A stretch of 64,000 bases of DNA. Source: Polaribacter atrinae. GTDB taxonomy: Bacteria; Bacteroidota; Bacteroidia; Flavobacteriales; Flavobacteriaceae. A program made the translations under genes and the position numbers. Where the stretch lies: positions 2,416,501 to 2,480,500 of the forward strand of contig NZ_CP150660.1 of the NCBI RefSeq assembly GCF_038023995.1, in the 5' to 3' direction. The notes beneath the pieces were generated by a model. That model was given only the letters and a program-made list of their open reading frames with translations. It was not told the DNA's origin and ran no database searches. This document shows, piece by piece, positions 26,491 through 35,960 of this stretch (position 1 is the stretch's first letter; every line of letters begins with the position of its first letter).

Positions 26491-29400
26491 ATGAAAAAAA
26501 TTTTATTTTTTATTTGTTTGTTCTCATTTGCTCTTGCGAATGCACAATCAAAAGTAGTGACTGGAAAAGTCACTGATGATAATGCTGTTTCGATTGGAGG
26601 AGTTAGCATAATGGAAAAAAACACTAAAAAAGGTGTTATGACAGATTTTGATGGTAATTACTCAATATCTGTAAGTTCAGAAAATACCATTTTGGTTTTT
26701 TCTTATCTTGGAATGAAAACTTTTGAGCAGACTGTTGCCGGTAGTAACCAGATAAACGTTACTCTTAAAGAGGATGTATCTAATTTAGATGAAATAGTTA
26801 TAATTGGTTATGGTACATCTAAAAGAAAAGATGTAACAGGTTCTGTTGTAAGTATTAAAGTTGAAGGCTCGCCAGCAGCATTAATGCCAACAACCAATGC
26901 ATTGCAATTTTTACAAGGTACTGCTCCTGGTGTAAATATTGGTGCTATATCTAGTGCTGGTGGTTCACCTGGCTTATTGGTAAGAGGACAAAATTCAATC
27001 TCTGCTAGCAATGCTCCTTTAATTGTTTTAGATGGAGTTATTTTTGATGGTTCTTTAAATCAAATCGCTAACGGAGACATAGCTTCAATTGATGTATTAA
27101 AAGATGCAAGTTCTGCAGCTATTTATGGATCAAGATCTGCTAATGGAGTAATAATTATAACCACAAAAAGAGGGAAAACTGAAAAACCAACGATAAACCT
27201 AAATCATTACACAGGTATACAAAGTTGGTCACGTATCCCAAAGATGAAAAGTGGTGAAGAATTTATAAAATGGAGAGCAGACAATTTAAGTCTTACAAAT
27301 GTAACTGATTTAAGTATAGAAAATATTCTTTCAACCAAGGAATACGATGCCTATCAGGCAGGTCATCAAATGGATTGGTTAGATGAAATTAGCCAATTCG
27401 CACCAATTCAAAATTACCAATTAAGTATTTCTGGGAGAACAAAAAGCACCAACTATTATGTGTCTGGAACTTATCTTGATCAAAAAGGAGTATTAGATGG
27501 TGATGAGTTTACATCGTTTAATTTGTCTTCTAAAATTGAAAACAAAATTACAGATTGGCTTTCTTTTGGATTGAGTACACGTTATGATTCACAAGATTAT
27601 ACTGGTTTTTCTCCAGATATTAATCAGGCTACAATGTATACGCCATATAGTAATAAATGGATTAAAGGAAGAGAAGATATTGTGCTAGATAAGTTTCCAA
27701 CACCTAGTTTGTTAGTTAATCCTTACAATAACTTTTACAATGATGATTTAGATAAACGTTGGGGATTAAGAGGTTCTGGGTTTGTAAAAATCAAAGTTCC
27801 TGGTATAGAAGGATTAAGTTTTAAAAGTACATACACACAAAGTAGACGTGTTTTTGATAATGGTTTTTTTGCACATGAAAGAAGTTTTGTTAATCCAGAT
27901 GTTGAAGATCAACTTAACAACCCTCAACAATTTCTTAATAAAACTTATGGAAGCAAGAGTAATGTAACTTATAATAGTTGGGTGTTTGACAATGTATTAA
28001 CTTATGACAAGAACTTTGGCGATCATAAAATTACAGCGCTATTAGGTTATACTAAAGATGAATTTATAAGAGAATCTGTAGCTTTTAGTGGTACCGACTT
28101 TGAAAAAGCGGGCTCAAGTGATTTAGGTTTTTATGGGCTTAATCTGGGTAACCCAGAAAGAAAAGGAGGTAGTACATCTATCACCGAGAAACGTAATGTT
28201 GGGCAATTTGCGCGTCTTTATTATAATTATAAAAACAAGTATCACATAACAGGAACGTACCGTAGAGATGGGTACTCTGCTTTTGGTGAAGGTAACAAGT
28301 TTGGTGAATTTCCAGGAGTTTCTGTCGCTTGGACAGCCAGTGAAGAAGATTTTATTAAAAATAACATTTCACAAATCAACTATCTTAAGTTTAGAGTGTC
28401 ATATGGAGAAAACGGAAATTTAGGAATCTCCCCTTATGAAACCCAAGCTGGGGTTAATAATGGTGTTACTATTTTTGGAGACCAAACATTTAATACTATA
28501 TACCAATCAAGCCTTGGAAATAAAGCATTGTCTTGGGAAACTACAACATCTTTAAATTTAGGTTTAAATTTTTCTTTATTTAATAATAGAATTTCTGGTG
28601 ATATTGAGTACTATAATAGTAAAACAACAGATCAATTACTCAATCGTAGATTACCTCCTTTTACAGGTTTTGGTGAAGTACGTACTAATATTGGAGAATT
28701 AGAGAATAAAGGTCTTGAAATTTCTTTAAAAACAGTTAACATTTCTTCTGAAGATTTTAAATGGAGTTCTGGAATGACATTTTGGTACAACCGTAATAAG
28801 CTTATTAGTCTTGTAGGAGCAGATGTAGACAAAGATGGTATTCCTGATGATGATATCGGAAATAGATGGTTTATAGGAGAATCTTTAAGTGCTATTTACG
28901 ATTTTACTGTTAATGGTATTGTACAAACAGAAGATACAGACTATATAGCTACTTATGGTGCGAAACCAGGTGATTTAAAAATTGTTGATATTAATGGTAA
29001 AGATGCTAATGGAGATTTAACTGGTTTACCTGATGGAAAGATTAATGCAGATGATCGCTCAATAATAGGAGATGCTGCACCTAATTTTAGAGCTAACATA
29101 AGCAATACTTTTAATTATAAGAATTTTGAATTTTATTTTGATATTAATATAGTTGCTGGTGGTGGAAAAGATAACCGTTATCTAGGTAGTAATAAAAGAG
29201 CTTTTCTAGGATCATCTCAAGGTAACAATCATGTTGCAAACTGGGTTTCAGGAAGAGAATATTGGATGCCAGATAATCAAAGTAACACAGTGCCTAGACC
29301 TAATTACAATAATCCTTATGGGTATGGTTTCTACCAAAGTCGTGGATTTTTACGTTTGCAAAACGTTTCAATGGCATATAACTTTGATGATAGTGTTAAA

Positions 29401-29559
29401 AAATTGCTCAGAGTTAATGAATTTAAGGTATACGTTACTGGAAAGAATTTATTTACCAAAACAGATTGGGTTGGTTTAGATCCTGAAAATGCTGGTCAGA
29501 TAGCAAGCTCAAGTCCTGTAATTCGTACGTTCACATTAGGTTTAAATCTTAGTTTCTAA
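26491..29559 (+). CDS. SusC-like TonB-dependent outer-membrane transporter
   Basis: The 1022-residue product has a signal peptide ('MKKILFFICLFSFALANAQ'), a carboxypeptidase-regulatory-like domain ('VVTGKVTDDNAVSIGGVSIM', about residues 21-95), a TonB-box-like 'DEIVIIGYGTSKRKDVTGSV', a plug with 'GVNIGAISSAGGSPGLLVRG', and a long beta-barrel ending in 'FTLGLNLSF'. It would import an oligosaccharide together with the SusD-like lid encoded 17 bases downstream. All parts look complete. The ligand is inferred from the downstream genes to be uronate-containing. Confidence 0.96.
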   Translation: MKKILFFICLFSFALANAQSKVVTGKVTDDNAVSIGGVSIMEKNTKKGVMTDFDGNYSISVSSENTILVFSYLGMKTFEQTVAGSNQINVTLKEDVSNLDEIVIIGYGTSKRKDVTGSVVSIKVEGSPAALMPTTNALQFLQGTAPGVNIGAISSAGGSPGLLVRGQNSISASNAPLIVLDGVIFDGSLNQIANGDIASIDVLKDASSAAIYGSRSANGVIIITTKRGKTEKPTINLNHYTGIQSWSRIPKMKSGEEFIKWRADNLSLTNVTDLSIENILSTKEYDAYQAGHQMDWLDEISQFAPIQNYQLSISGRTKSTNYYVSGTYLDQKGVLDGDEFTSFNLSSKIENKITDWLSFGLSTRYDSQDYTGFSPDINQATMYTPYSNKWIKGREDIVLDKFPTPSLLVNPYNNFYNDDLDKRWGLRGSGFVKIKVPGIEGLSFKSTYTQSRRVFDNGFFAHERSFVNPDVEDQLNNPQQFLNKTYGSKSNVTYNSWVFDNVLTYDKNFGDHKITALLGYTKDEFIRESVAFSGTDFEKAGSSDLGFYGLNLGNPERKGGSTSITEKRNVGQFARLYYNYKNKYHITGTYRRDGYSAFGEGNKFGEFPGVSVAWTASEEDFIKNNISQINYLKFRVSYGENGNLGISPYETQAGVNNGVTIFGDQTFNTIYQSSLGNKALSWETTTSLNLGLNFSLFNNRISGDIEYYNSKTTDQLLNRRLPPFTGFGEVRTNIGELENKGLEISLKTVNISSEDFKWSSGMTFWYNRNKLISLVGADVDKDGIPDDDIGNRWFIGESLSAIYDFTVNGIVQTEDTDYIATYGAKPGDLKIVDINGKDANGDLTGLPDGKINADDRSIIGDAAPNFRANISNTFNYKNFEFYFDINIVAGGGKDNRYLGSNKRAFLGSSQGNNHVANWVSGREYWMPDNQSNTVPRPNYNNPYGYGFYQSRGFLRLQNVSMAYNFDDSVKKLLRVNEFKVYVTGKNLFTKTDWVGLDPENAGQIASSSPVIRTFTLGLNLSF

Positions 29560-29576
29560 TAAATAATAAATACATT

Positions 29577-31205
29577 ATGAAAAAACATATAAATATAACT
29601 ATAATACTATTAAGTAGTTTGCTTACACTAGTATCTTGTTCAGAACAAGATTTTCTGAAAGAAGAACGTAAAGATGCCTTTACTACAGAAAATGCCTTTT
29701 TAAATAAAGCTCAGTTCGAAACACTTTTAGCAAGTAATTATAGGCTAATACAAGAAATTTATAATTCTGGAGATGTAGATAGTGATGTTTGGGCTTTAGG
29801 ATTAGGAACCGATGTTTGTTTTTGGCCTTTAGGAGATGATAGAGTTTATAATGATTGGAGTTTAGTAAACCCTTTTGATACTTATACAGATAGATGGGTG
29901 AGCTGGCAATATCAAATGATTAGAAATTCTAATACAGTAATAGATGCTGCCCAAAAAGAGGGAGTTGCATGGAACAGTGATGCAGAAAGAGATGCTACTA
30001 TCGCCGAAGGAAAGTTTTTTCGAGGATTTGCATATAGAAATCTTGCTAATATTTTTGGAGGAATGCCTATTGTAGATAGTCCAGTTACTTCGGCAAAAGT
30101 AGATTTTGTAAGAAATACAAGAGAAGAGTGTTGGGAGTTTGCAAAAAAAGATTTAGAATTCGCCCGTACAAATTTAAATACAACTGCTAAATACCCAGGT
30201 AAAGTTACCAAAGCTGCAGCGGATCATTTATTGTCTGAAGTTAATATTTCTTTAAAAGATTGGGATGGAGCAATAGCAGCAGCTACCCGAGTAATTGACG
30301 GTACAGATGGTGATTACAAATTAATGACAGGTCGTTTTGGTACGCGTAAAAATGAAACTGATAAAGGTAAAAATATATACTGGGATTTATTTCGTATGGG
30401 AAATCAAAATTATGAAACAGGGAATAAAGAAGCAATATGGGTAGCTCAATTTGAAGATAACTTAAATGGTGGAACTGTTAAATCTGGAAGACCAATTGTG
30501 GAACGTACTTGGTGGAATAGAATTTGGCTTTTTAAAAAAGCTGGATATACTGGTGTTGCATCAGATTCTACAGGTAGAGGTGCTTCGTTTGTAAGACCAA
30601 CAACTCACGCTAATTACACAATTTGGAATAACACAGGTAATGATTTAAGAAATACAGAAGCAGTTATTAAACGAAAATTTTATTTTGCTAAAGATGTTGC
30701 TCCATATTTTAAAGGAGATCTAATTCCTAAATCTTTTTTAACCACAGCAGCAGATAGTCTACAAAATGTATATCCAAATTGGTCAAAATTTGGTACAGAT
30801 AAGCATATTGGTGGTATACCTGATAATGGATACATTAGAGATTTTTATGTAATAAGGTTATCAGAAACATATTTATTAAGAGCTGAAGCCTATTTAGGAA
30901 AAGGCCAAAAAGACCTTGCTGCTGCAGACATTAATATTATTCATACAAGAGCACAATCCCCTCTAATTACAGGTACAGATGTAGATATTGACTATATACT
31001 TGATGAACGCATGAGGGAATTACTTGGAGAAGAATGGCGTATGTTAACATTATGTAGACTTGGAAAACTATATGATCGAGTATCAAGGTTTGGTTATGCA
31101 CCAGCAAAAAATTCTATACAATTAAAAAACAACTTATTTCCAATACCCCAAAGAGTAATAGATGGTAATGTGGGAGCTGTTATAAAGCAAAACCCAGATT
31201 ACTAA
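29577..31205 (+). CDS. SusD-like glycan-binding lipoprotein
   Basis: The 542-residue product begins with a lipoprotein signal ending in 'LLTLVSC', followed by the SusD alpha-helical fold: 'NVISTAxx'-like region 'YQMIRNSNTVIDAA', TPR-like helices, 'AIAAATRVIDG', 'SETYLLRAEAYLGKGQKDLA' and the ending 'LDERMRELLGEEWRMLTLCR'. It is the surface lid of the SusC-like transporter. A strong terminator after it separates the import pair from the enzyme genes. Confidence 0.95.
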   Translation: MKKHINITIILLSSLLTLVSCSEQDFLKEERKDAFTTENAFLNKAQFETLLASNYRLIQEIYNSGDVDSDVWALGLGTDVCFWPLGDDRVYNDWSLVNPFDTYTDRWVSWQYQMIRNSNTVIDAAQKEGVAWNSDAERDATIAEGKFFRGFAYRNLANIFGGMPIVDSPVTSAKVDFVRNTREECWEFAKKDLEFARTNLNTTAKYPGKVTKAAADHLLSEVNISLKDWDGAIAAATRVIDGTDGDYKLMTGRFGTRKNETDKGKNIYWDLFRMGNQNYETGNKEAIWVAQFEDNLNGGTVKSGRPIVERTWWNRIWLFKKAGYTGVASDSTGRGASFVRPTTHANYTIWNNTGNDLRNTEAVIKRKFYFAKDVAPYFKGDLIPKSFLTTAADSLQNVYPNWSKFGTDKHIGGIPDNGYIRDFYVIRLSETYLLRAEAYLGKGQKDLAAADINIIHTRAQSPLITGTDVDIDYILDERMRELLGEEWRMLTLCRLGKLYDRVSRFGYAPAKNSIQLKNNLFPIPQRVIDGNVGAVIKQNPDY

Positions 31206-31248
31206 TAAAATTTTGAGTTTGAGTTAATTTAATATTTGAGTTAATTTT

Positions 31249-31291
31249 AAAGGTGTCATTATAGCCGTAATGCATATGACACCTTTTTTTT
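31249..31291 (+). terminator. Intrinsic terminator between the SusD-like and GH2 genes
   Basis: AAAGGTGTCAT and ATGACACCTTT pair around a loop and are followed by TTTTT. It likely makes the outer-membrane import pair more strongly expressed than the enzymes, or requires a separate promoter for them; none is obvious in the 20 bases before the GH2 start. Confidence 0.85.
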
Positions 31292-31310
31292 AATTTAATT
31301 TCTATAAAAA

Positions 31311-34300
31311 ATGATAAAAAAAAGAAGTTTAGTGTCCATTTGTGTTGTGTTATTTTTATGTAGCTCTTTACTAACTTTAAAAATACATTCACAAGAAAAA
31401 GAATCAGATTTTTTTGCTAAAATAGGTAATAAAGTTCAGAACAAGCGTATGAGTCTATTGGAAGAAAAAAAGCCTCCAATACTCTCAGAAATTTATTTAC
31501 CTATTTCTAACGGTAAAAAAAATGCTTTTAAAGAAGTTAAAGAAATAAGTACAAAAGCTGAACTTGATAAAGAATTAGTGCATCTTAAAAATAAGTTTCT
31601 TCCTTTTATGGCTCAAATGGCACCAGAGCTTAAAAGTTATAGAGAGCGAATTTATTTAAAAGAGTTTCAATGGAGAATTGAAACAGAAAATGACCAAAAG
31701 AAATTTATTGAAACTTTAAAAGGTGGTGGTAATTGGGAAACAGTAAGTGTACCTCATTTCGGGGCACCTGTTGGGCGTGCAGTAACCTACTATTATAAAA
31801 AAGTAGTAATTACTGAGAAAATGCTTAAAGACAAAGCGCTCTTTATACATTTTAAAGGAGTAGATTATAAAGGACAAGTTTTTTTAAATGGTGCTTTCGT
31901 AGGCTCTCATGAAGGTTTTTTTGCACCTTTTGAATTTAATATTTCTAAATATGCCAAAGAAGGCGAAAATCAACTTTTAGTAAAAGTTGAAAACGATTAT
32001 ACTACAACAGGATTTGTTGCACCTGGTAAAGGACAAAAATTTGGAGATAAAATTTACGGAGTAACGGGTCTAGGTTATGATAATTTTTATGATGGTGGAC
32101 ATCAATGTGCAGCTGGTATGGGAATTTACCAAGATTGCTACATAGAATCACGCGACCCAGTTCATGTTAACGATGTTTTTGTAAGACCTAATTATAATAC
32201 TGGAGAAGCAGAAATAAGATTAGAAATAAATAATTATAATGAAGACTCTAAACCAGTAAGCTTTAATATTTCTTTATTTGGACAAAATTTTAAATCTCCT
32301 AAAATAATAGACACACTTATTGTTCCTACTGTAATGCATGTCCCTGGAATAGGAGATTTACAAAAACCAACAGATTGGAAAAAAAGTAAAGTAGAATTAG
32401 GATATGGTGTAAATTTCTTTAAATATAAAATTAAAATACCAAACTTTAAGTCTTGGAGTAATGAAACACCTTGGCTATACCAATTACAAGTTAAGGTTCT
32501 TGATAAAAACAAACAAATAACAGATACAAAAAAGCAAACTTTTGGAATGCGATCTTTTACTATGGATACAGTTTCGATACCAAAAGGACAATTGTATTTC
32601 AATAATAAAAAAATTAGATTACGAGGAGCTAATACAATGGGTTTCTTGCAGCAAGATGTATATAAAAAAGACTGGAATCAGTTAATAGAAGATATTTTAT
32701 TAGCGAAAGCTAGTAATATGAACTTTTTACGTACAACCCAAAGACTTGTGCAGCCAGAAATATATGATTATGCTGATCAACTGGGATTAATGTTACAAAC
32801 AGACTTCCCAACTTTTGGAGGTATTAGGTATAATAAATGGGAAGAAAGCGTAAGACAAGCCTCAGAAATGGAACGATTGGTTCGTAACCACCCCAGCACT
32901 ATTCTTGTAACTTATATCAACGAACGTTTTCCTAACGGAGAAGGTCACCCACATCGAAATATGGCAGAAGCAGAACAATATTTCTCTTTGTTCAGAGCTA
33001 TGGATGAAGCTGTACATAAAGAAAACCCAGATAGGGTAATAAAAATTGGAGATGGTGATTATGACCCTCCTACTCCCGGTTTGCCAGACAACCATTGTTA
33101 TAATACATGGTATAATGGGCATGGATTGAGTATCGGAAAAATGCACAAAGGCTATTGGCAATGGGTAAAACCAGATTGGTATTATGGCTGTGGGGAGTTT
33201 GGTGCAGAGGCTTTAGATCCTGTAGAAACCATGTATAAGTATTATCCAAAAGAATGGTTACCAAAAGATAAAGAAGACGATAAAAATTGGACTGCCAATC
33301 GTATTTTTGCAGCTCAAACACATAAGTTTCATTATATGTGGTACAATACTCAACATTCATTAAAAGATTGGGTAGATGCAAGTCAAGACCATCAAGCTTG
33401 GGCCTTAAAAACAGTTACAGAAGCGTTTAGAAGAGATAACAATATGATTACCTTTGCTGTACATCTTTTTATTGATGCGTGGCCAGCTGGATGGATGAAA
33501 ACTATAATGGATGTAGACCGTAATCCAAAGAAAGCATTTTTCTCTTACCGAGATGCTTTGAAACCAATTATTGTTACTTCACGAAGCGATCGTAAACATT
33601 TCTTTTCTGAAGAAAGCATAAAAGTAGAATCTTGGATAAGTAATGATCTTAATAAGAACCCTAAAAATTATACACTAAAATATCAATTTGAACAAAAAGG
33701 TAAAATTTACCTAAGTGGTAGTATAAAAGCCAATGTTCCATCTAATAGCTCTGCTTTTCAAGGGTATATTTCTTTTGATGCTCCTAAGGTAAAAAAACGT
33801 ACGTCTTACATCCTTAGAACAGCCGTTTTTAATGAAAAAGGGCAAAGCGTAGACCAATCAGAAATGGTTATAGATGTATTTCCAAAAAACAAACTAGAAA
33901 AAGAAATTAAAAAAGTTGCATTTTTAGGAGATGGTAATGGGGTAACGAATTACTTAAAGAAAAATTTAATATTAACAGATACATCTCAATGGCAAAAAGC
34001 AGATGTTATTTGGATAAACGATTTTAAACAATATCAAAAACATAAGGTAGCCTTAGATAAGCTAGTAGAATTGGGTAAGAAAGTTATTTTATACAACATT
34101 CCTGTAGGCAATCATCAAATTGCCTCTACCAAAGTAACGGTACAAAATACTACTATGGGGAGTTATAATTTTGTTTCACCAAAAACAGGTCACATAATGA
34201 CTAAAAACGTGCAACCATTTGATTTTAAAATGTGGTATGATGAAGATGCAGAATATATAACACCTTTTTTAGATAAAATTGTACTATCTAACAATTTAAA

Positions 34301-34475
34301 ACCTATACTTGGTTCTGGGAATACCAATTGGTTGGAAGACCAAGGAACTGCAATGGCTGCTGGAAGTATTAATGTAGGTAAAGGACAGATCATTATTTCA
34401 CAAATAGATCTCTTAAATAGAATAAAAACAAATCCAACTGCTCGTAATTTTGTAATTAATTTATTGACAAAATAA
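31311..34475 (+). CDS. Glycoside hydrolase family 2 enzyme (beta-galactosidase/beta-glucuronidase type)
   Basis: The 1054-residue product has an N-terminal hydrophobic segment (signal), a helical preamble, a GH2 sugar-binding jelly roll (about residues 115-285, with 'HFKGVDYKGQVFLNGAFVG'), an immunoglobulin-like domain and the TIM barrel. The acid/base is Glu538 in 'ILVTYINERFPNG' and the nucleophile is Glu629 in 'YYGCGEFGAEALDP'. Extra beta domains extend to the end. GH2 enzymes remove beta-linked Gal, Man, GlcA or related residues. The neighbouring glucuronate genes make beta-glucuronidase an attractive but unproven guess. Confidence 0.88.
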   Translation: MIKKRSLVSICVVLFLCSSLLTLKIHSQEKESDFFAKIGNKVQNKRMSLLEEKKPPILSEIYLPISNGKKNAFKEVKEISTKAELDKELVHLKNKFLPFMAQMAPELKSYRERIYLKEFQWRIETENDQKKFIETLKGGGNWETVSVPHFGAPVGRAVTYYYKKVVITEKMLKDKALFIHFKGVDYKGQVFLNGAFVGSHEGFFAPFEFNISKYAKEGENQLLVKVENDYTTTGFVAPGKGQKFGDKIYGVTGLGYDNFYDGGHQCAAGMGIYQDCYIESRDPVHVNDVFVRPNYNTGEAEIRLEINNYNEDSKPVSFNISLFGQNFKSPKIIDTLIVPTVMHVPGIGDLQKPTDWKKSKVELGYGVNFFKYKIKIPNFKSWSNETPWLYQLQVKVLDKNKQITDTKKQTFGMRSFTMDTVSIPKGQLYFNNKKIRLRGANTMGFLQQDVYKKDWNQLIEDILLAKASNMNFLRTTQRLVQPEIYDYADQLGLMLQTDFPTFGGIRYNKWEESVRQASEMERLVRNHPSTILVTYINERFPNGEGHPHRNMAEAEQYFSLFRAMDEAVHKENPDRVIKIGDGDYDPPTPGLPDNHCYNTWYNGHGLSIGKMHKGYWQWVKPDWYYGCGEFGAEALDPVETMYKYYPKEWLPKDKEDDKNWTANRIFAAQTHKFHYMWYNTQHSLKDWVDASQDHQAWALKTVTEAFRRDNNMITFAVHLFIDAWPAGWMKTIMDVDRNPKKAFFSYRDALKPIIVTSRSDRKHFFSEESIKVESWISNDLNKNPKNYTLKYQFEQKGKIYLSGSIKANVPSNSSAFQGYISFDAPKVKKRTSYILRTAVFNEKGQSVDQSEMVIDVFPKNKLEKEIKKVAFLGDGNGVTNYLKKNLILTDTSQWQKADVIWINDFKQYQKHKVALDKLVELGKKVILYNIPVGNHQIASTKVTVQNTTMGSYNFVSPKTGHIMTKNVQPFDFKMWYDEDAEYITPFLDKIVLSNNLKPILGSGNTNWLEDQGTAMAAGSINVGKGQIIISQIDLLNRIKTNPTARNFVINLLTK

Positions 34476-34527
34476 GCATAGTAAATGATAATTAAGCTTT
34501 AAATAGAAAACTAATAAACGAAATATC

Positions 34528-35931
34528 ATGGCGAAAAAAATAAACCGAAAACAAGCAATAAAAAATATCTTGGCAGGAATAGGAGCACCAATTTTAGCAG
34601 GGCCATTATACGGTCTATCTAATATTGCCGAAATTGGTAAACCCGCACCTGTAAGACCTTTTGGAAATAATGACATCTTAGAACCGATTACTGCAATAAC
34701 CCTAGGAGCAGGTTCACGTGGTAACGTATATGGTAATTATGGACTTAAATTTTCAAATGAATTAGATATTGTTGGTGTTGCAGAGCCAATTGAAATAAGA
34801 AACGAAAGGTATGCAAAGAAGCATAATATTTCGAAAGAGAACAGGTTTGATACTTGGGAACGTGTTTTTGAACGACCAAAATTTGCAGATGCAATAATCA
34901 TAACAACTCCAGATGATTTACACTATGGTCCTTGTATGAAAGCCCTAGCTATGGGATATGATATTTTGCTCGAAAAACCTATTGCTCCTACAGAACAAGA
35001 ATGTAGAGATATTTTAGAATTACAAAAGAAAAATGGTAACATTGTAGCCGTTTGTCATGTGTTGCGTTACGCGCCCTACTTTATCAATCTTAAACAATTA
35101 ATGGATTCTGGTGCTCTAGGAGAAATCATTAGCATACAACATTTAGAACCGATTGAACATATTCACATGGCGCACTCTTATGTGAGAGGTAATTGGCACA
35201 ACTCAAAAAAAACAACACCAATTATTTTGGCGAAATCTTGCCATGATCTTGATATCTTAAGATGGTTAATTGGAAAAAAATGCGAAACAATTTCTGCTTT
35301 TGGTGGACTAAAATGGTTTAAATCAGAAAATGCACCTGAAGGAAGTACTGCAAGATGTGCAGATGGTTGCGCTGTAGAATCTACATGCCCCTACTCTGCC
35401 CTAAAAATTTATCATAGAGATAGACAAAGAAACTATGTATTCAGTCTTCCAGAAGATAAATCAAAACAAGGTGATTTTATCTTGGAGCAATTGGCAAAAA
35501 CTAATTATGGACGTTGTGTATACAAAATGGGAAATGATCAACCAGATCACTATGTAACTTCTATGGAGTTTGAAGATGGAGTAACCGTAAATTTCTCAAT
35601 GGAGGCATTTACCTCTTATCATGGAAGAAGAACGCGCGTTATGGGGTCTTTAGGTGATGTAGTTGGTGATATGGACGAATTTACGCATACAGATTTCTTA
35701 ACAGGAAAACAAACCAAATGGGATGTTGCTGTAGAAGATGTTGAACATTATGAAAACAGCGGTCATGGTGGTGGTGATTGGTCTTTAGTAACTGATTGGG
35801 TTAAAGCAGTAAAAACAAAAGACCCAAATGTACTTAGTTCAACTATAGATACATCCATAGAAAGTCATTTAATGGGCTTCAATGCTGAAAAAAGTAGGTT
35901 AGAAAAAAAGACCATAACTATGAATATGTAA
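34528..35931 (+). CDS. Gfo/Idh/MocA family oxidoreductase, probably exported
   Basis: The 467-residue product has a leader with basic residues and a hydrophobic stretch ('KNILAGIGAPILAGPLYGL'), then the NAD-binding 'ITAITLGAGSRGNVYGNYGL', the family signature 'DILLEKPIAPTEQECRDIL' (Glu149-Lys-Pro) and a C-terminal oxidoreductase alpha/beta domain. A cysteine cluster 'CADGCAVESTCPYSALKIY' marks the subgroup. Such proteins oxidise sugars or, in some families (GH109 and others), cleave glycosidic bonds through an NAD-assisted mechanism. Position between GH2 and beta-helix genes suggests a sugar derivative as substrate. Reading the leader as a Tat-like signal is inference; the twin-arginine is not perfect. 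Confidence 0.8.
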   Translation: MAKKINRKQAIKNILAGIGAPILAGPLYGLSNIAEIGKPAPVRPFGNNDILEPITAITLGAGSRGNVYGNYGLKFSNELDIVGVAEPIEIRNERYAKKHNISKENRFDTWERVFERPKFADAIIITTPDDLHYGPCMKALAMGYDILLEKPIAPTEQECRDILELQKKNGNIVAVCHVLRYAPYFINLKQLMDSGALGEIISIQHLEPIEHIHMAHSYVRGNWHNSKKTTPIILAKSCHDLDILRWLIGKKCETISAFGGLKWFKSENAPEGSTARCADGCAVESTCPYSALKIYHRDRQRNYVFSLPEDKSKQGDFILEQLAKTNYGRCVYKMGNDQPDHYVTSMEFEDGVTVNFSMEAFTSYHGRRTRVMGSLGDVVGDMDEFTHTDFLTGKQTKWDVAVEDVEHYENSGHGGGDWSLVTDWVKAVKTKDPNVLSSTIDTSIESHLMGFNAEKSRLEKKTITMNM

Positions 35932-35960
35932 GAATTTTAAGTAATTAAAAATAGTTTTTT

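Noticed and set aside
34700..34725. TTCACGTGGTAAC in the Gfo/Idh/MocA gene as a parS-like site
   Set aside because: Core match only; arms do not fit and it lies in a conserved coding segment.
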